DNA from: Pagrus major
Lineage: Eukaryota > Chordata > Actinopteri > Spariformes > Sparidae
NCBI RefSeq assembly: GCF_040436345.1
Contig: NC_133219.1
Coordinates: forward strand, 17,940,958-18,004,957
Direction: 5' to 3'
DNA length: 64,000 nt
A model generated the notes under the pieces. The model was given only the letters and a program-made list of their open reading frames with translations, was not told the origin of the DNA and searched no databases. This document shows positions 38,361-50,446 of this stretch, one piece after another (position 1 is the first letter of the stretch; the number at the start of each line of letters is the position of its first letter). Position numbers and translations under genes: made by a program.

Positions 38361-38840
38361 AATCCAAAGTATAAAATTGAGTTAAACAGTGCAAGAATCC
38401 ATTATGCCTTAATGAGGTTTCGATATTGAGTTGCACACGTTAATAAGTGGTTCTCTGAAGGTTAAAACACTCACTGCTGGTGTTTGTTCAAGAATTAGAG
38501 GAGTGGTCCTGTGACCGGGAGGTGGCCTGACTCAAAGTGTGACAAACAATTCCCGTTATCTTTGAAGAGCCATGCATGTCTGAGAAGTGCTGGCAACTGA
38601 AATGAGAGCAGAGAAGAAGAGGGTTTTTTTCCAATTGGCAGGGACATTTAAAAAAAGGGGGGGAGGAGGGAGGGAAGGAGAAAGTGAAAGTAAGTGGTCA
38701 CTATTTGAGTGACCAGGTGAGTGACCCAGACAGTCACCTCACTTCCTTTGCCACTGCAGGTGCAAAAAGGAGGGACCAGCTGTTCATCAGCTGATCAGCT
38801 TGCAGAGAGACAAAGAGACGACCTCACCAGCTCAGCAACC
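38361..38840 (+). repeat. Upstream copy of the second chemokine promoter/5' UTR, without coding exon
   Basis: This 480-nt block aligns along its whole length with 39667-40179, starting aatccaaagtataa and ending cagctcagcaacc. Shared blocks include cctgtgaccgggaggtggcc, gaaagtgaaag, gtcacctcacttcctttgcc and ttcatcagctgatcagctt. After the last shared base the downstream copy continues agacATGG, while this copy runs on into unrelated sequence with no start codon. The TATA-like tatttaag of the working copy is tatttgag here. It is a partial segmental duplication; whether it still drives transcription cannot be told. Confidence 0.88.
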
Positions 38841-39666
38841 TGAAAACAACCTGTAGACAGTCATATCGACATCATACCAGCGTTTCACTGCAGTTTTAAT
38901 GTCTGTATCTGTAGAAAATGTCACAGAAATGAAGAGAATACACACAACAGGTGAAGGGCAGTTTTTTTTCTTTCTTTCGATTATGTTTTTTGCAAAACAC
39001 ATTTGTCAAAATCTAATTTATGGGAGACAAGGTTGGAATATAAACTAAGCCACTTCCTGGAGAAATTGACATTTTGGTGACATAAACCATCTGCAATCTT
39101 TAGATTAATCAAGTAAAAGAGTGTTTGAAGGAATGTTTTATTATTGCAAAGATCACTAATTAAAGGGAGCCATGTTTTGGGTTTCAAAAGAACTCTTGCG
39201 GTTAAGTGTTGCCACATAAAATTTTTTTCAAGCATTCTGCTTACGTAATACCCTACTAATCAAAACAGTGAGTTCAATTGTTTTGGCAGCTAGAAAAAGG
39301 AGAACCGCAGATTTTCCTGAGAACTGACAACGCAGTTTTACTTTAGTTCTGTATACAGTGAAACACATAAACTTCTTCATGTTCATCTATTGAAATGTAT
39401 GAGTTATTTGCTTTGGTTGATTCAACTGTTGAATATTTAAGATCGTGATAGCTTTTCCATATGACATCCAAAAAAAAGGGAAAAAAAAGAGCAATATGAG
39501 AAATGTAGCACTGGACACATGTTGTACCTCCCAGAGTGTAAAGAGGACATATGTTTTATCTGGAGAATTACTTAAAGTAGAAGCCAAAAATATTCCCAAA
39601 TGCTCCACTGGGGCCATAAAAACAAGGTCATGGTCATGTCATCTTGTAAAAGGTTTTTTTTTCTGC

Positions 39667-40179
39667 AATCCAAAGTATAAAAAAAAAGTTACACAGTGCA
39701 AGAATCCATTATGCCTTAATGATGTTTCTATATTGAGGTGCACGTCAAATAAGTGGTTCTCTGAAGGTTAAATCACTAACTGGTGTTTGTTCAAGGATTA
39801 GAGAAGTGCTCCTGTGACCGGGAGGTGGCCTGACTCAAAGTGCGACAATCTGTTCCTGTTACCTTAGAAAAGCCGTGCACGTCCAAGAAGTGCTGGGAAA
39901 ACTGAAATGAGAGCTGATAAATGATAAACAAGAAGAGGGGGTTTTTCATTGGGAGGGACATTTTAAAAAAAAGTTATGGAGTGACTTGGAGAAGGAGGAG
40001 GAGGGGGAGGAGGGAGGATGAAAGTGAAAGTGAGTGGTCATTATTTAAGGGACCAGACCAGACACAGACAGTCACCTCACTTCCTTTGCCACTGCAGGTG
40101 CTTGAAAGAAAGGGCAGGCTCTTCATCAGCTGATCAGCTTCCAGAGAGACAGAGAGACCAACTCACCAGCTCAGCAACC
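39667..40179 (+). repeat. Downstream copy: working promoter and 5' UTR of the second chemokine gene
   Basis: This is the partner of the block at 38361-38840, offset by about 1.30-1.34 kb. Small indels, chiefly in a purine-rich tract near 39990-40018 where GGAGGA units have expanded, explain the length difference. The unit is directly followed by the coding first exon at 40184. Confidence 0.88.
40020..40048 (+). promoter_or_regulatory. Core promoter of the second chemokine gene: IRF site plus TATA-like box
   Basis: gaaagtgaaag (40020-40030) is a perfect GAAANNGAAA interferon-regulatory-factor element. Eleven nt downstream lies tatttaa (40042-40048), a TATA-like box. An ETS/PU.1-type site (aaaggaagtga on the minus strand, about 40077-40087) sits near the expected start of transcription. 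All three positions are present in the duplicated copy, where the IRF site is intact and the TATA-like box is changed. Confidence 0.6.
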
Positions 40180-40183
40180 AGAC

Positions 40184-42466
40184 ATGGCTCCGTGGGGTGA
40201 TGCCAAGCTCTTCTTCTGCATCCTTTTCATCACCTGCTGCTGCACGGGTGAGTTTTTAAAAATAAAACAATTTTATCACACATCCTCCTTGTCTCATCAT
40301 CAGACACTGATGCTAAGTCATGCTTTTTATCTTGTGAAATGAGTCAGCGCAAAATCAGAAAGAGATTACAGGATGTAATTTATCTTAGCAAATCCACTCG
40401 GAACAGATCCAAAAGGAAGTAGTGGTTTACAAATGGAGCGGGGAAAAGAGGAAATTCTTCAATGGGTCTATGTTTGAGGCTTAAATACACACGTGGTCCT
40501 TCACTTGACTGGAAAATTCAGCTGTTCGAGTTTGCATGCTGCATCTTCAAGTCCAAAATCACAATTGTGTCTGACAGGGCTTTATAATCAGTAGTCTGTG
40601 TGACATATGACACCCTCTGTCATTAGACCACTACAGTGGTAGAATTACAAATTTAAGAAAAAGATTGATGATATGGAGCAAATAGGTAAAGTAGAGTCTT
40701 TAGAATATTGCATCAAGTGAATATTTATACACATAACATTAATGGTCTTAAGTGAAGTCAGCATCTGCACGTTATGTATCAGTGCAAAGGAGAGGTGAGT
40801 TTACTTCAAGCAGGCTGTGCTGCTGGCATTCCCCCTGCTTTCGGCTCCAACTTTGTACTCTGTGAAAGTTAATGGTTAATTGGTGGAAATCCCAGTCAAG
40901 TGACAAAATCCAATGATGCAACTTTATTTATGTCAATGATGACTCAGAAATGTGCATGGGGGAGTGTTTAGTAGTAGTTTGCATATTCCCCACTTGTCAC
41001 TCAGAGCGGACTGAGTAGTGAAACCGGACCTCGAGCAATTGGCTCTGAGCCACTGAGATTTCCTCCATGAATTTTCCACTGCGGATCACAGTTGCAGGTG
41101 TTGAGCTCACAGCCCATGAAAAACCTTGAGGATATAATCATTATATTGTACTTTTAGCTGTTTATAACACCGCTAGAGCTTTTATGTTGTCAAGATTCAA
41201 AGATCTTTTTGTATAGTTTAAATGAAATACTACATGTGCATTTTTTTTAAATGACAACGAGAAAAAAAAAATAGTTCTTTGTGATCGATTCTCACTGCAC
41301 ACACACACACACACACAGAACAGCACAATAACTGCATAAATGAAAGAACTTATGCATGAAAAGAAAAGAAAGTCTTTGCCTGTGAGTGAATCAAGTAATG
41401 ACTTGTATTGAATTTAATATAATTGCAGTGATCACACCTTTTAGGTATGAAACCATACCTAAGCCATTAAAGAAGGCCGTGGAAATTTATAATTTCCCTC
41501 TTTATGAATCGCTAACAATGGATTAAAACACTGACATGTACTTGCAGGCAGAAGAATCAAGACTTCTCCACTTTACTGTGCACACATACAGTATGTTGTA
41601 TGCTCCAGGCATCATTTAGCAAAAATATGATCTGATCTTCTTTGTCTTTCAGTGACTCTGGCGCAGGTACCCATGGACTGCTGCTTGTCGGTCAAAAACC
41701 AAACAATTCCAAACCGCCTCGCTGCAAACTACCGTCGACAGTTCAGCGGACAGGGCTGCACTCTTGACGCCACTGTGTAAGTTTAGGTGGTGTGAAGTGG
41801 ATGATGTATCTAATCAGTGCAAGTCATCACATTCTCACCCTGATGTGGATGATTTGGTGTCCTTGCAGTTTGGTGACCAGGAATAACATGAAACTCTGCG
41901 TGCCTGCTGGTGAACCGTGGGTCCTCATCGTAATGAAGCACGTGGATTCTCTGAGGAAACACTGCAAGGAAACCAATTACAAGGTAACTGGTCTTTAGCT
42001 AATAAGCTGCTCTGCACTTCAAAAGGGCATGGTGTTAGTTTGTTGTGTTGAACTCCATGATAAAATCTTTCTTTTAAAGCACCAACAGATATTGCTCAAA
42101 ATTTCCATTTTAAAAACAGATTTTCAATGCTTCTTACTTTAGTTTTGTCAGCGCAAAACACAGTTTGACATTGACCTTTTAAGACTGGCATAAAGACTGA
42201 AAGCAAAGGAAAATGGCTCACTGCAATGGAATGCTATTATGTTATTGATCATCTGCTCTTATTTTGTAGGGCACATAGAGCATTCTTTTATAGTCTTGCA
42301 CTTTAAAGCAATTCACAAGCAAGTTTTGTTGTAAAAGTTCCATCCAGAAGTGCACAGTATGTCATGTATCTCTCATCCTCTTGGGGCAGGAGCCTTAGTT
42401 TGACATGGTTCTGATCAATATTTGTGTCTGCAGGGCAAACGCTGCACTGGAGTGAAGCCTGAGTAA
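40184..42466 (+). CDS. CC chemokine, CCL19/CCL21-like with extra C-terminal cysteine pair (111 residues)
   Basis: Four coding exons (40184-40247, 41653-41776, 41869-41983, 42434-42466) join in frame to 111 residues. Residues 1-25 are a signal peptide rich in Phe, Ile and Cys (KLFFCILFITCCCTVTLA). The mature chain starts about QVPMDCC. Cysteines 31, 32, 57 and 73 form the CC-chemokine core; W80 marks the C-terminal helix. Two further cysteines, 95 and 105, lie in a basic tail, the second encoded by its own small exon. N37-Q-T is a glycosylation sequon. Donors gtgagt, gtaagt and gtaact and the matching acceptors agree, with phases 1, 2 and 0. Sequence style and DCCLSV resemble fish CCL19 proteins from memory, and the extra cysteines recall CCL21. 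A lymphoid homing or inflammatory attractant is the likely role. The symbol is left open because CCL19 and CCL21 are not cleanly separated in fish. Confidence 0.93.
41298..41318. repeat. (AC)n microsatellite in the chemokine intron
   Basis: About ten AC units in intron 1 of the second chemokine gene. Confidence 0.9.
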
Positions 42467-42829
42467 ACTGAGAGCGGCTGCTGACCCCCTCAGCGACGAC
42501 AACAGAGTGGACCACTTCAAGCCAGGGGGGAGAAGGGGTGGATCCTACCGATAAAGAGATATATAAAAATATTATGAGGATAATAATAATGATTCCTCAT
42601 GTTATTATTTTCTATTTTTTTTAAATCATGGTTGCGTTGCAATGCAAATTAAATATTTTGAAGGATTTTTATATTTTGTGGTATTTCTGTTTAAGAAGAT
42701 ATAGAATTGGGGTAGAATGATCAAAGTGTAAAATGTGAATTAAAGTAGGAGTATGTAGCCCATTAAGCTAACTCTGAACTCAGGTAGCGCATTTTTTGTT
42801 GTTGTATGGATTTATTTGAAATTTTCCAA

Positions 42830-42835
42830 AATAAA
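42830..42835 (+). terminator. Poly(A) signal of the second chemokine gene
   Basis: AATAAA lies 364 nt after the stop codon, preceded by an AT-rich 3' UTR. Confidence 0.7.
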
Positions 42836-44833
42836 GTATTGTTTTTTAGCATCCTGATCATTTCTCTCATTCGTTTTTGATGACACTCTTAACTCTTTTA
42901 AAAGCTGGTGTGGTTTGTTCAGGTTGACACTATAATCATTTACAGAGTAGATGCCAAGTAGTTGCTAAACCAAATTGGTTTGTAAAGGCTGTTATGACAA
43001 GATCACGGGTTAATTATTTTGTGAAAACAAGCTTTGTTATCTTGAGATAAAAAATAATTAACCCGTTAACACTAGATAACAAAAGGTGGTTTCCTCTAAT
43101 TACCTGCAATGTTTGTCAGAGATCGGCAGTGACATGCCAGCATACACATATGGTGTCTTGACTGATGTAACTGATTTAAACTAAAAATGTCAGACGCATC
43201 CTGTGCTCCTTATTTTATATTTTACTCTTTTGTATCATACTTTATTTTACCATTCAAACACCAGCTGATGTGGGTAGTTTCTTTTCCAGTTCCCCTAGAT
43301 AAATTAACCCATCTTGAGAAATCTGCCTTTTGTTTTCTTGACACAAGATAAATGAACCTGTTATCAGGAGAATACAAGCTTTGTTATCGATAACGGCATT
43401 GATGCAAATTATTGCAAGCCAGGCCGTTGTCGGCTTCCGTTATAACATGATGTTTACGGACAAAGTTTTAGAGATCATGTCATGCTACCATGATAGAGTT
43501 TTGACAACCAAACCAAGAATAAACAGAATTTAATGTCTTTCTTTTAAACTTCATTGATTGTTGTAAATATATGCTAATTCTGAATTTGATGCTGGCAACT
43601 CATTTCAAACTTGTTGGGACGGCGGCGACAAAAGACTGGGAAAGTTGTGGAGTGCTCTAAAAACACTTATTTGGGACATTCCACAGGTAAACAGGTTCAG
43701 TGGTAACAGGTGATAGTATCGCGCTTGGATATGAAGGGGGCATCCTCAAACCAGCTGAGATGGGGAGGGGCTCACCACGTGGGCAAATGGACCAACAGTT
43801 TAAGAACGTTTCTCAACACACAATTGCAACAAATTTAAGGATTTCAACGTTTGCAATCAGTAATATCATTTAAAGATTCAGAGAATATGGAGGAATGTCT
43901 GCACATATGGGGCAAGGCCGAAAACCACCATCATATGCCTGTGACCTTCGATCCTTCAGGCTCGAGAACGCTTGTCGGCAAACACATTTCGTCGCTGCAT
44001 CTACGCGCTAGGACTCTATCATGCGAGGCAAAAGCCACAAACCAACATCGAGAAATGCTGTTGACTTCTCTGGGCCTAATCTGAGCTGGACTGAACTTGT
44101 GTTCAGATATTATGCTGCAATGAGCTTTTAAAGGGCCTGGTGTTAAATGACTTTGTATGAAACTGCATGCTAGCTTTTTTTAAAGGGGCTCTGTTGAACT
44201 TTTTTTTTGTGCTGAAAACCAGTCGTTAGTTTATGTCAGCGGACTCCATTTCTAAACTTTAGCTACTGTTGCTTTCTCTTAGCTGAGCGGAGAGAGACAC
44301 TTACAAGAGGCACTCAAGAACGTTCATACAGTTATACCCTTTGGACTGTTTTGGAAAATCTGACCAGGGTCCTTCACAAAGAAATCCACAGTCCAGCAGC
44401 ATTAAACAATTTAAACAAATCATCCACAGGCTCGTATAGACAACTGAAAGAAAAAAAGAAAAAATCTTGTTATGATCTGCTCACATAGGGCCAAAAAAGT
44501 GATTAATTCATACGCATTTCTACATATTGTTACATAAAGCCCTTTTAGAGAGAAAAATGTTATACATGAGCCAGCAGATCCAGTTTGTCTGAGCTTTTGT
44601 GGCCGCAGTGATAAATCTTTTGTGACCTAACACAACTCTCACTTTCACAGTAACTTAAAACCTTTAGAAACTTAAGAACATGAGACATTAATTGGACGTC
44701 TCTGTTTAGGTGTTCGTGTAGATAAATACAGACGAGGACAACAATACATGGATGAATGCACATTTACAGGCTGCTAAATTTCCCATCAACTTGATATTTG
44801 GAGGCACTGAAGGGTTCAATGGTTTACTTAAGG

Positions 44834-45236
44834 GAGACCTATTATACTTTTTCGTTGTTTTTCCTTTCCTTCAGGCAGGGGTTGCACGTTCTTGTGCATG
44901 TAAATGATCTCGAAAGATAAAAAAGGACAAAGTCTGCACCAACAGAAGCTGCTCTCTCCCACAGAAAACACTGCTCCTGTAACGCCTCGTCGTATTTAGC
45001 AAGGCTGCTCTGTTGTCGTTTGCAGTGCTAGCTCAGACATATGCGAGCTGACCAATCAGAGGAGACTTTAAAGAGACAAGAGCTGAAACAGAGCATTTCA
45101 GACAGAGGGTGAATACAGTGCTGCAGCACTGGACAGTATGAGAGAACAGATGTGTTTTTTGAGCATTAAAGTAGTAGTAGTAGTAGTAGTAACCCAAAAT
45201 AAAATTATGAACCGGAAGATGGGTTTTAAAGTAGCT
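44834..45236 (+). mobile_element. Short non-coding fish element (ttaagggagacctattat family)
   Basis: Blocks in order, including ttcttgtgcatgtaaatgatct, ctctcccacagaaaacactg, cgagctgaccaatcagag, catttcagacagagggtgaat and aacccaaaataaaattatgaacc, match an element I recognise as abundant in fish. The usual right-hand terminal repeat is degraded to gatgggttttaaag. A (TAG)n run at 45171-45190 lies inside. It is probably a non-autonomous DNA transposon; class inferred. Confidence 0.6.
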
Positions 45237-46791
45237 TAGATTTGTGTTTGTATGGTTATGTTTGTACTTTTAATCGGGAAGTCACAGTCGGTCACCCATT
45301 CAATTCTCAATCCTCCTATAAACTTCCTGGATAAACAGAGGATTACATTTCAACAGTTTTTGGCAGAGCCTCTAATCTCCGTTAACCGTAACCATTTCAA
45401 GTTCACAAGAAGAATCAAAGAAGCAAGTGCCAGGAAATTAGAGGAAATTATTAAACGGAAGTTACCAGGAGAGAAATATAACAAAGGTGGGGAGGTTCCT
45501 ATAATTCAGTGGCACTAAAGGGCTGTCTGTATATCACCTGTATAGCAGAATTAGACGATCTAGACGAGTACTGAAAATTCCCCATGTTGCCAAATACCTC
45601 AGCTCGTACACAGGAATGACGTGCCCAACTGAATGTTGGGAAATGCAGCCCACCTTATGGATCTCCATGGAAGAATGTCTTCAGTCATCTGATTTCATAC
45701 GTCACTTTGATGAGTAAATTACAGATAATGAACTGTGATGCAAAAGCAATAAACAATAAAATAGTGTGTCAGCCAAAGCAGGTCTGGTCCTGCTTCATCC
45801 AAGAAGGATTCACAAACATATTGCCAGCAATTTCATGCAGCTATTATCTATTAGAACTCATACTCGAGGCAGCATATCACCAGCCTATCTGCTTACTGTT
45901 GTTAGCAGTAGCTGCTTTAGCTAGTTAGCTCAGCTAGCCGTGCAGCTAGCAGTTTGGACTGGTAGCTCAGGGACCAAGGAGCTTTGGACTGAAATGGGCT
46001 AGCTGGGCTAGCTGGTTGCATGCTAAAGTCCTGAACTTACCCGAGGGAAGCCAAATGTACACTTAGACTAAGCTGGTGTTAAATTACACATCTTGGCATT
46101 TGTAAGAGCCTTTTGTTAATGGGAAGCTGATACCTAAAACTTCACCTCCGGAGCCCATATTTCTCCTTAAATGTACCCTTAAGTGCCTTTGAAATTGGAT
46201 ATAATTCACTTTATTGAGTATAATATATGCAGAACTGTATGTGACTGCTGCTCCTGCTGATTGAGGTAATACAATGCTATCATTCAGTAGATTGAGTCAG
46301 TCATATTGCTCAAAATTAATGCTTCGAGGAAACAGGAGCTCTAAGGAACCAGAGACTGGCTGGTTCAAGCAGTCATGGAATGTAACTGAGTATATTTACT
46401 CAAGCACTGTATTTGAGTATAATTTTGAGGTATGTGTACTTAACATGAGTATTTCCATTTTCTGCCACCTTATATTTCCTATAAGTCTGAGTCAACATGA
46501 AGAGGCTCTGAACACAAAGATGACCTCTTGAGGCTATTCAGACTGACCTGAGTGTCATCGGAGGGGATAGAGACAAACACCATAGCTTACCTGGAAATAT
46601 ATTCAGGAGAAATAAAATAGATATCATGTGTCTGCACTGTAAGTTGAGATTGTGCAGAAGAGCCTGAATGTTGCAATTCAGTGAACTTACAGCTGATGTA
46701 TCTTAACTTTTAACACATCAGCACCATCTGGTGGCTCAAGGGTAATCATGGACTCAGACCTGAATTTCAACCTCTGAGGTCGTCAGGTACA

Positions 46792-47190
46792 GGTCTGCTT
46801 TCAGTCCCTAGAGTCAAAACTAAACATGGAGAAGCAGCGTTCAGTTATTACGCACCACATATCTGGAACAAACTCCCAGAAAACTGCAGGTCCGCTCCAA
46901 CTGTCACCTCTTTTAAATCAAGGCTGAAGACCTTTCTGTTTGACACAGCATTTCATTGAAGCAATTTCAAGGTTTTGGACTGCACTGTGACTTTTATTTT
47001 CTAGTCTTGTCATTTCTTAAACCTATTCTATTTTAGCTTACTTTCCAATGTTTTAACTTGTTTAAATGTTTTGTTTCTTGATGTCTTCCTACTTGTTTTA
47101 ATGTATTTTAATGTAATTTTTATGTCCCTGTAAAGCACTTTGAGTTGCCTTGTGTCTGAATTGTGCTATAAAAATAAATTTGCCTTGCCT
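46792..47190 (+). mobile_element. LINE 3' end (L2-like): reverse-transcriptase C-terminal tail plus 3' UTR
   Basis: The frame from 46792 to the stop at 46957-46959 encodes 55 residues including HGEAAFSYYAPHIWNKLP and APTVTSFKSRLKTFLF, the conserved tail that ends many fish non-LTR retrotransposon polyproteins. It is followed by aagcactttgagttgcc, gtgctataaaaataaa and ttgccttgcct, a 3' end typical of L2-type elements. The copy is 5'-truncated, as is usual for LINEs, and inactive. Confidence 0.8.
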
Positions 47191-50100
47191 AACAAAGAAG
47201 GAAGGGTCATTAAGCACTTAATCTTGCAATCTTGACTGTAATGCATGAAGAAACACACAACAAATCTACGTGGTATAACTTCTGACGAAGAAATGCCTCC
47301 AGAAAATGAAAGAACACACTTCAGAGAGTTGGTTAATGGCTGACTTTTCTTACCAGAATGATTGACAGGGCTGATCATCTCAAGGTACAAGGTACATTTA
47401 TTGTAATTTTTTTTAAATCACAAGGATACATCTATTTCATGACCAAAACGGGGTCAGTCCAACCAAATATTGCAATGAGACTGCAGTTACACTGAACGGG
47501 TTCCTTTTCTAAAAGAAATCAAGGGACGAACGATGCGCCGAAAAATCAGTTGCTAACCTACTCTCAGTAAAGGAATAGACATTAGCAAACCAGTTAGAGG
47601 TGTTTTGTCAGGTCAGGTTTTGAGTAGTGACCTAGACAAGAGCAAGTCTGACAAATACAAGGACTGTAGTGAGCCATATTTTGGCAAAAGTTAGGAATTA
47701 CTTTGAAACCTTTCTGCAGATATTCTGGTAATACACAGTTACAAACCTTTGAAAGTCACTTTCATTTCTACGCAGGCAGAGTGTTTCATCATCAAAAGGT
47801 TTTGGGTGGAGAGACACTTCAACAGTACACTGCGTTAAGGACAAAAGACACGGGAGACGTTGGAGTTTGTGATCACATGAGCACTTTGTTATTTCACATC
47901 CATAGTAGTTTGATAATGTCATACGTATACGTCACATAGCCTGGACACAGAGAGAAGAGCAGTGTCACTGATGCTGAAGGTATTTACAGGCAGGAGGAGG
48001 CAGCCCGGGGAGAGAGAGAGCAGATTAAAAACAGAGGAGAGAGAAAGAAAGACAGATGGAGCGTGGCTTCTTTCTTTCTTTCTTTCTCTCTTTTATGTCA
48101 TCTCCTTCATGTGTAGCATTTTTCAATCACGACACTTCAGCTCGTACGTCACCAAATAGAAATCTGTCTTTGCCTCTTACCCCTGAGCCTCCGTGTTGCT
48201 CTGGCTTTATCACTACTATGTGTTCGTTTCTGTCTGTCCCATGTGAACAGGATGTCAATGAACAGCAAACTGCCTGGAGGACCGAAAACGACCCCTACCT
48301 CGCTCATCGTGGGTGTTAGCGCTGAAACTAAAGCTTATACCTGCTTCCTGTATTTAACATAAAATGCCTTAATAAATCAGTAACATCCATACATATAACT
48401 CATTGAAAGATTTAAATATATTTACAGTTCAATGAAAATTAAGTATTAAATTGTTTTTTCTGAAATTAAACGACTCTATAAACTGTACAATAATGCAACA
48501 AAAAGAGGATTTTAATGGTAAAATTATATCCTATGTAAGTTTTTCAAAAACTACACAAGCATTCATTTATTTAATAAATGTACATTGATTTTTACCATTT
48601 TATAGTGTGTAATATTTAATATTTGGATTGGGCATCTGTATGCACTCTATGCAGGTATACTGTATATAGCCGTAAATTTAGTTATTTGTCAACTCATGTG
48701 GAACCTAAGGCAACATTTTACACCTGGGCGTGACAGGCAGCGTGTACAGTACATACTACCACTACAGAGCCGCCATCACAAAATGTGTTGGGGTTTCCCT
48801 TTAAGCATCAAAAAATATCACCTCTATATCATCTCTACTTCTTCACAATACTCTTCAAAGTCAACAAGAATCTCTGGAGACATAAATCTGTTGAAAATGG
48901 CAAGTTAGACACATCACAGCGTATAGAAAATATAATGTCACTAGCCTTGAAGTGTCCAACAGGGCCATTCTCCCTTTTTTCCTCAAGCGCTTTAAGGCAT
49001 AGATAAGATCATTTACCCCTCTCTGAATGCACATTCAACAAATTAGCGATGATTTTGTTCAGCCTGGATCCCCAACACATTCAACAAGGCCTCCACAGCC
49101 ATGCTTTGCTTTCATTAGACATCCTTCCCTGTTTTCTGTTAACCGTCCACTTAGATGCTTCCCTCAGCTAACTGGACTGGTTGATAAATAAATAGAACTC
49201 ACCACATGTGTAAGTCATATAAGCATTTACAGTATGTACCAATAGATCAAAATGCATATGTACAGCGCAGGCTGTGGCCACTCACTTGAGTGTGTCCTCA
49301 AGAGATTAAGGTGGGACTGAGGGGGGTTGAAGGGGAAAAAGTCAACATTTTGGCAAAGTTACATGCACTTAAGCAATGTCAACCACTGATTCATCCCAGC
49401 TGTGGTGGGTCTTGTGAGGGAATGAAGGAGAAAAAAAGGCAATTTGCTCCCCATATAAAGAGGTGATCAAATAGTACAGATGGGCATTCTTGGACAGCTA
49501 CTTTTACAAACTCCTGTGTGGTTTTCTACTCTTCTTTTAACAATATGCCGAATCACACCTCTACAACTGCAGCAGACACCGATTAAAAAGTTAACAATTT
49601 TTGCTTTTACATCAACCACCTTAAATTTTACGGAAAAAAAAAAAAAAGATTCAATGTTTTTTTTTTTACGTGAATTTAAAGGATCAATCGGCACCAAGTA
49701 AGCGACAGGACATCAAACTGACCCCGGCGTTTGACTGAGGGCAATAACTGAGCACTGTGTTCAAACTGTGGCACAGCTAGGTGAATGTGTAGACAATACA
49801 GCAAAGTGCAGCTAGGCATGGTTATATATTATACTGTGAATTTTCCCGTCTGTGAGTAGCCCCTCTGAAAGTTGAGATGGATGATATATATAGACTGGAC
49901 TGTCACGTAGTTAAGCTAGTAGCAGAGCTTCACGCAGAGAGAGAAGCGTGTGTTGGAGTGTCTTTGGGTTTGTTTCATGTCTGGTCTTTTGGTTTTTGGA
50001 TGTATGCATGCATACTTGTCTGGATGTACCCTTGAAGTGGATGTGAGTTTGTGTTCAAGCCTGCATGCTTCCCTTGCATGTATCTGTACATCGTCTTCAG

Positions 50101-50238
50101 AATCTTTGTTTTTTCTACAATGTTTTTTTCAGGAATCATCCCCAATGTTCGGTTATTTCAAACAGGTTTTTGTCTGTATGTGGCCTCCAACGAGGTTTGT
50201 CTTCATCTTGCATTCATTTCTCTCGGGGTAGCTTTGGC

Positions 50239-50446
50239 TCAGCATTGCCCGAGTCCAGCAGCATCCTGGCTCTCCTCCATGCCTTTGAGGGTAACGTAGA
50301 TGATGGGAACCAAGCCCTGCGTGCAGCCCAGGGAGCAGAGCAGCCAGTCTGGATCGGCCTTGCTCAGGACCCGCAGGATATCACCCTTGTTGAAGCTCAG
50401 CTGGCCGGGCTCTGTGGCTATGTGGTGGCACAATGCTCGGACTTCG
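50239..50446 (-). CDS. rusc2: rusc2 last coding exon: SH3 domain
   Basis: The acceptor is tcccccag and the stop is TGA at 50241-50239. It encodes [43 protein letters not shown] and a short tail ending GLGQC. The pattern (ALxx/L at the start, ELSF-like turn, GD, W, GxVPxxYV) is a full SH3 fold ending the protein as in the family. The SH3 domain would bind proline-rich partners. Confidence 0.95.

Larger units (their letters stand above)
42860..50200. other. Intergenic stretch, including the probable rusc2 3' UTR at its right end
   Basis: No coding exon supported. It contains a dispersed element (44834-45236) and a LINE 3' end (46792-47190). The rusc2 3' UTR must run leftward from 50238. A minus-strand AATAAA at 48571-48566 is one possible end, but nothing fixes it. 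An 88-codon frame at 45252-45518 has no recognisable domain. Confidence 0.5.

Noticed and set aside
39445..39771. 108-codon plus-strand frame between the two promoter copies, containing a CC pair
   Set aside because: Lacks chemokine spacing, signal peptide and splice sites, and its end runs into the duplicated promoter block.
45252..45518. 88-codon plus-strand frame, basic
   Set aside because: No known domain, no splice or promoter context, and directly beside a dispersed element. Too short to support alone.
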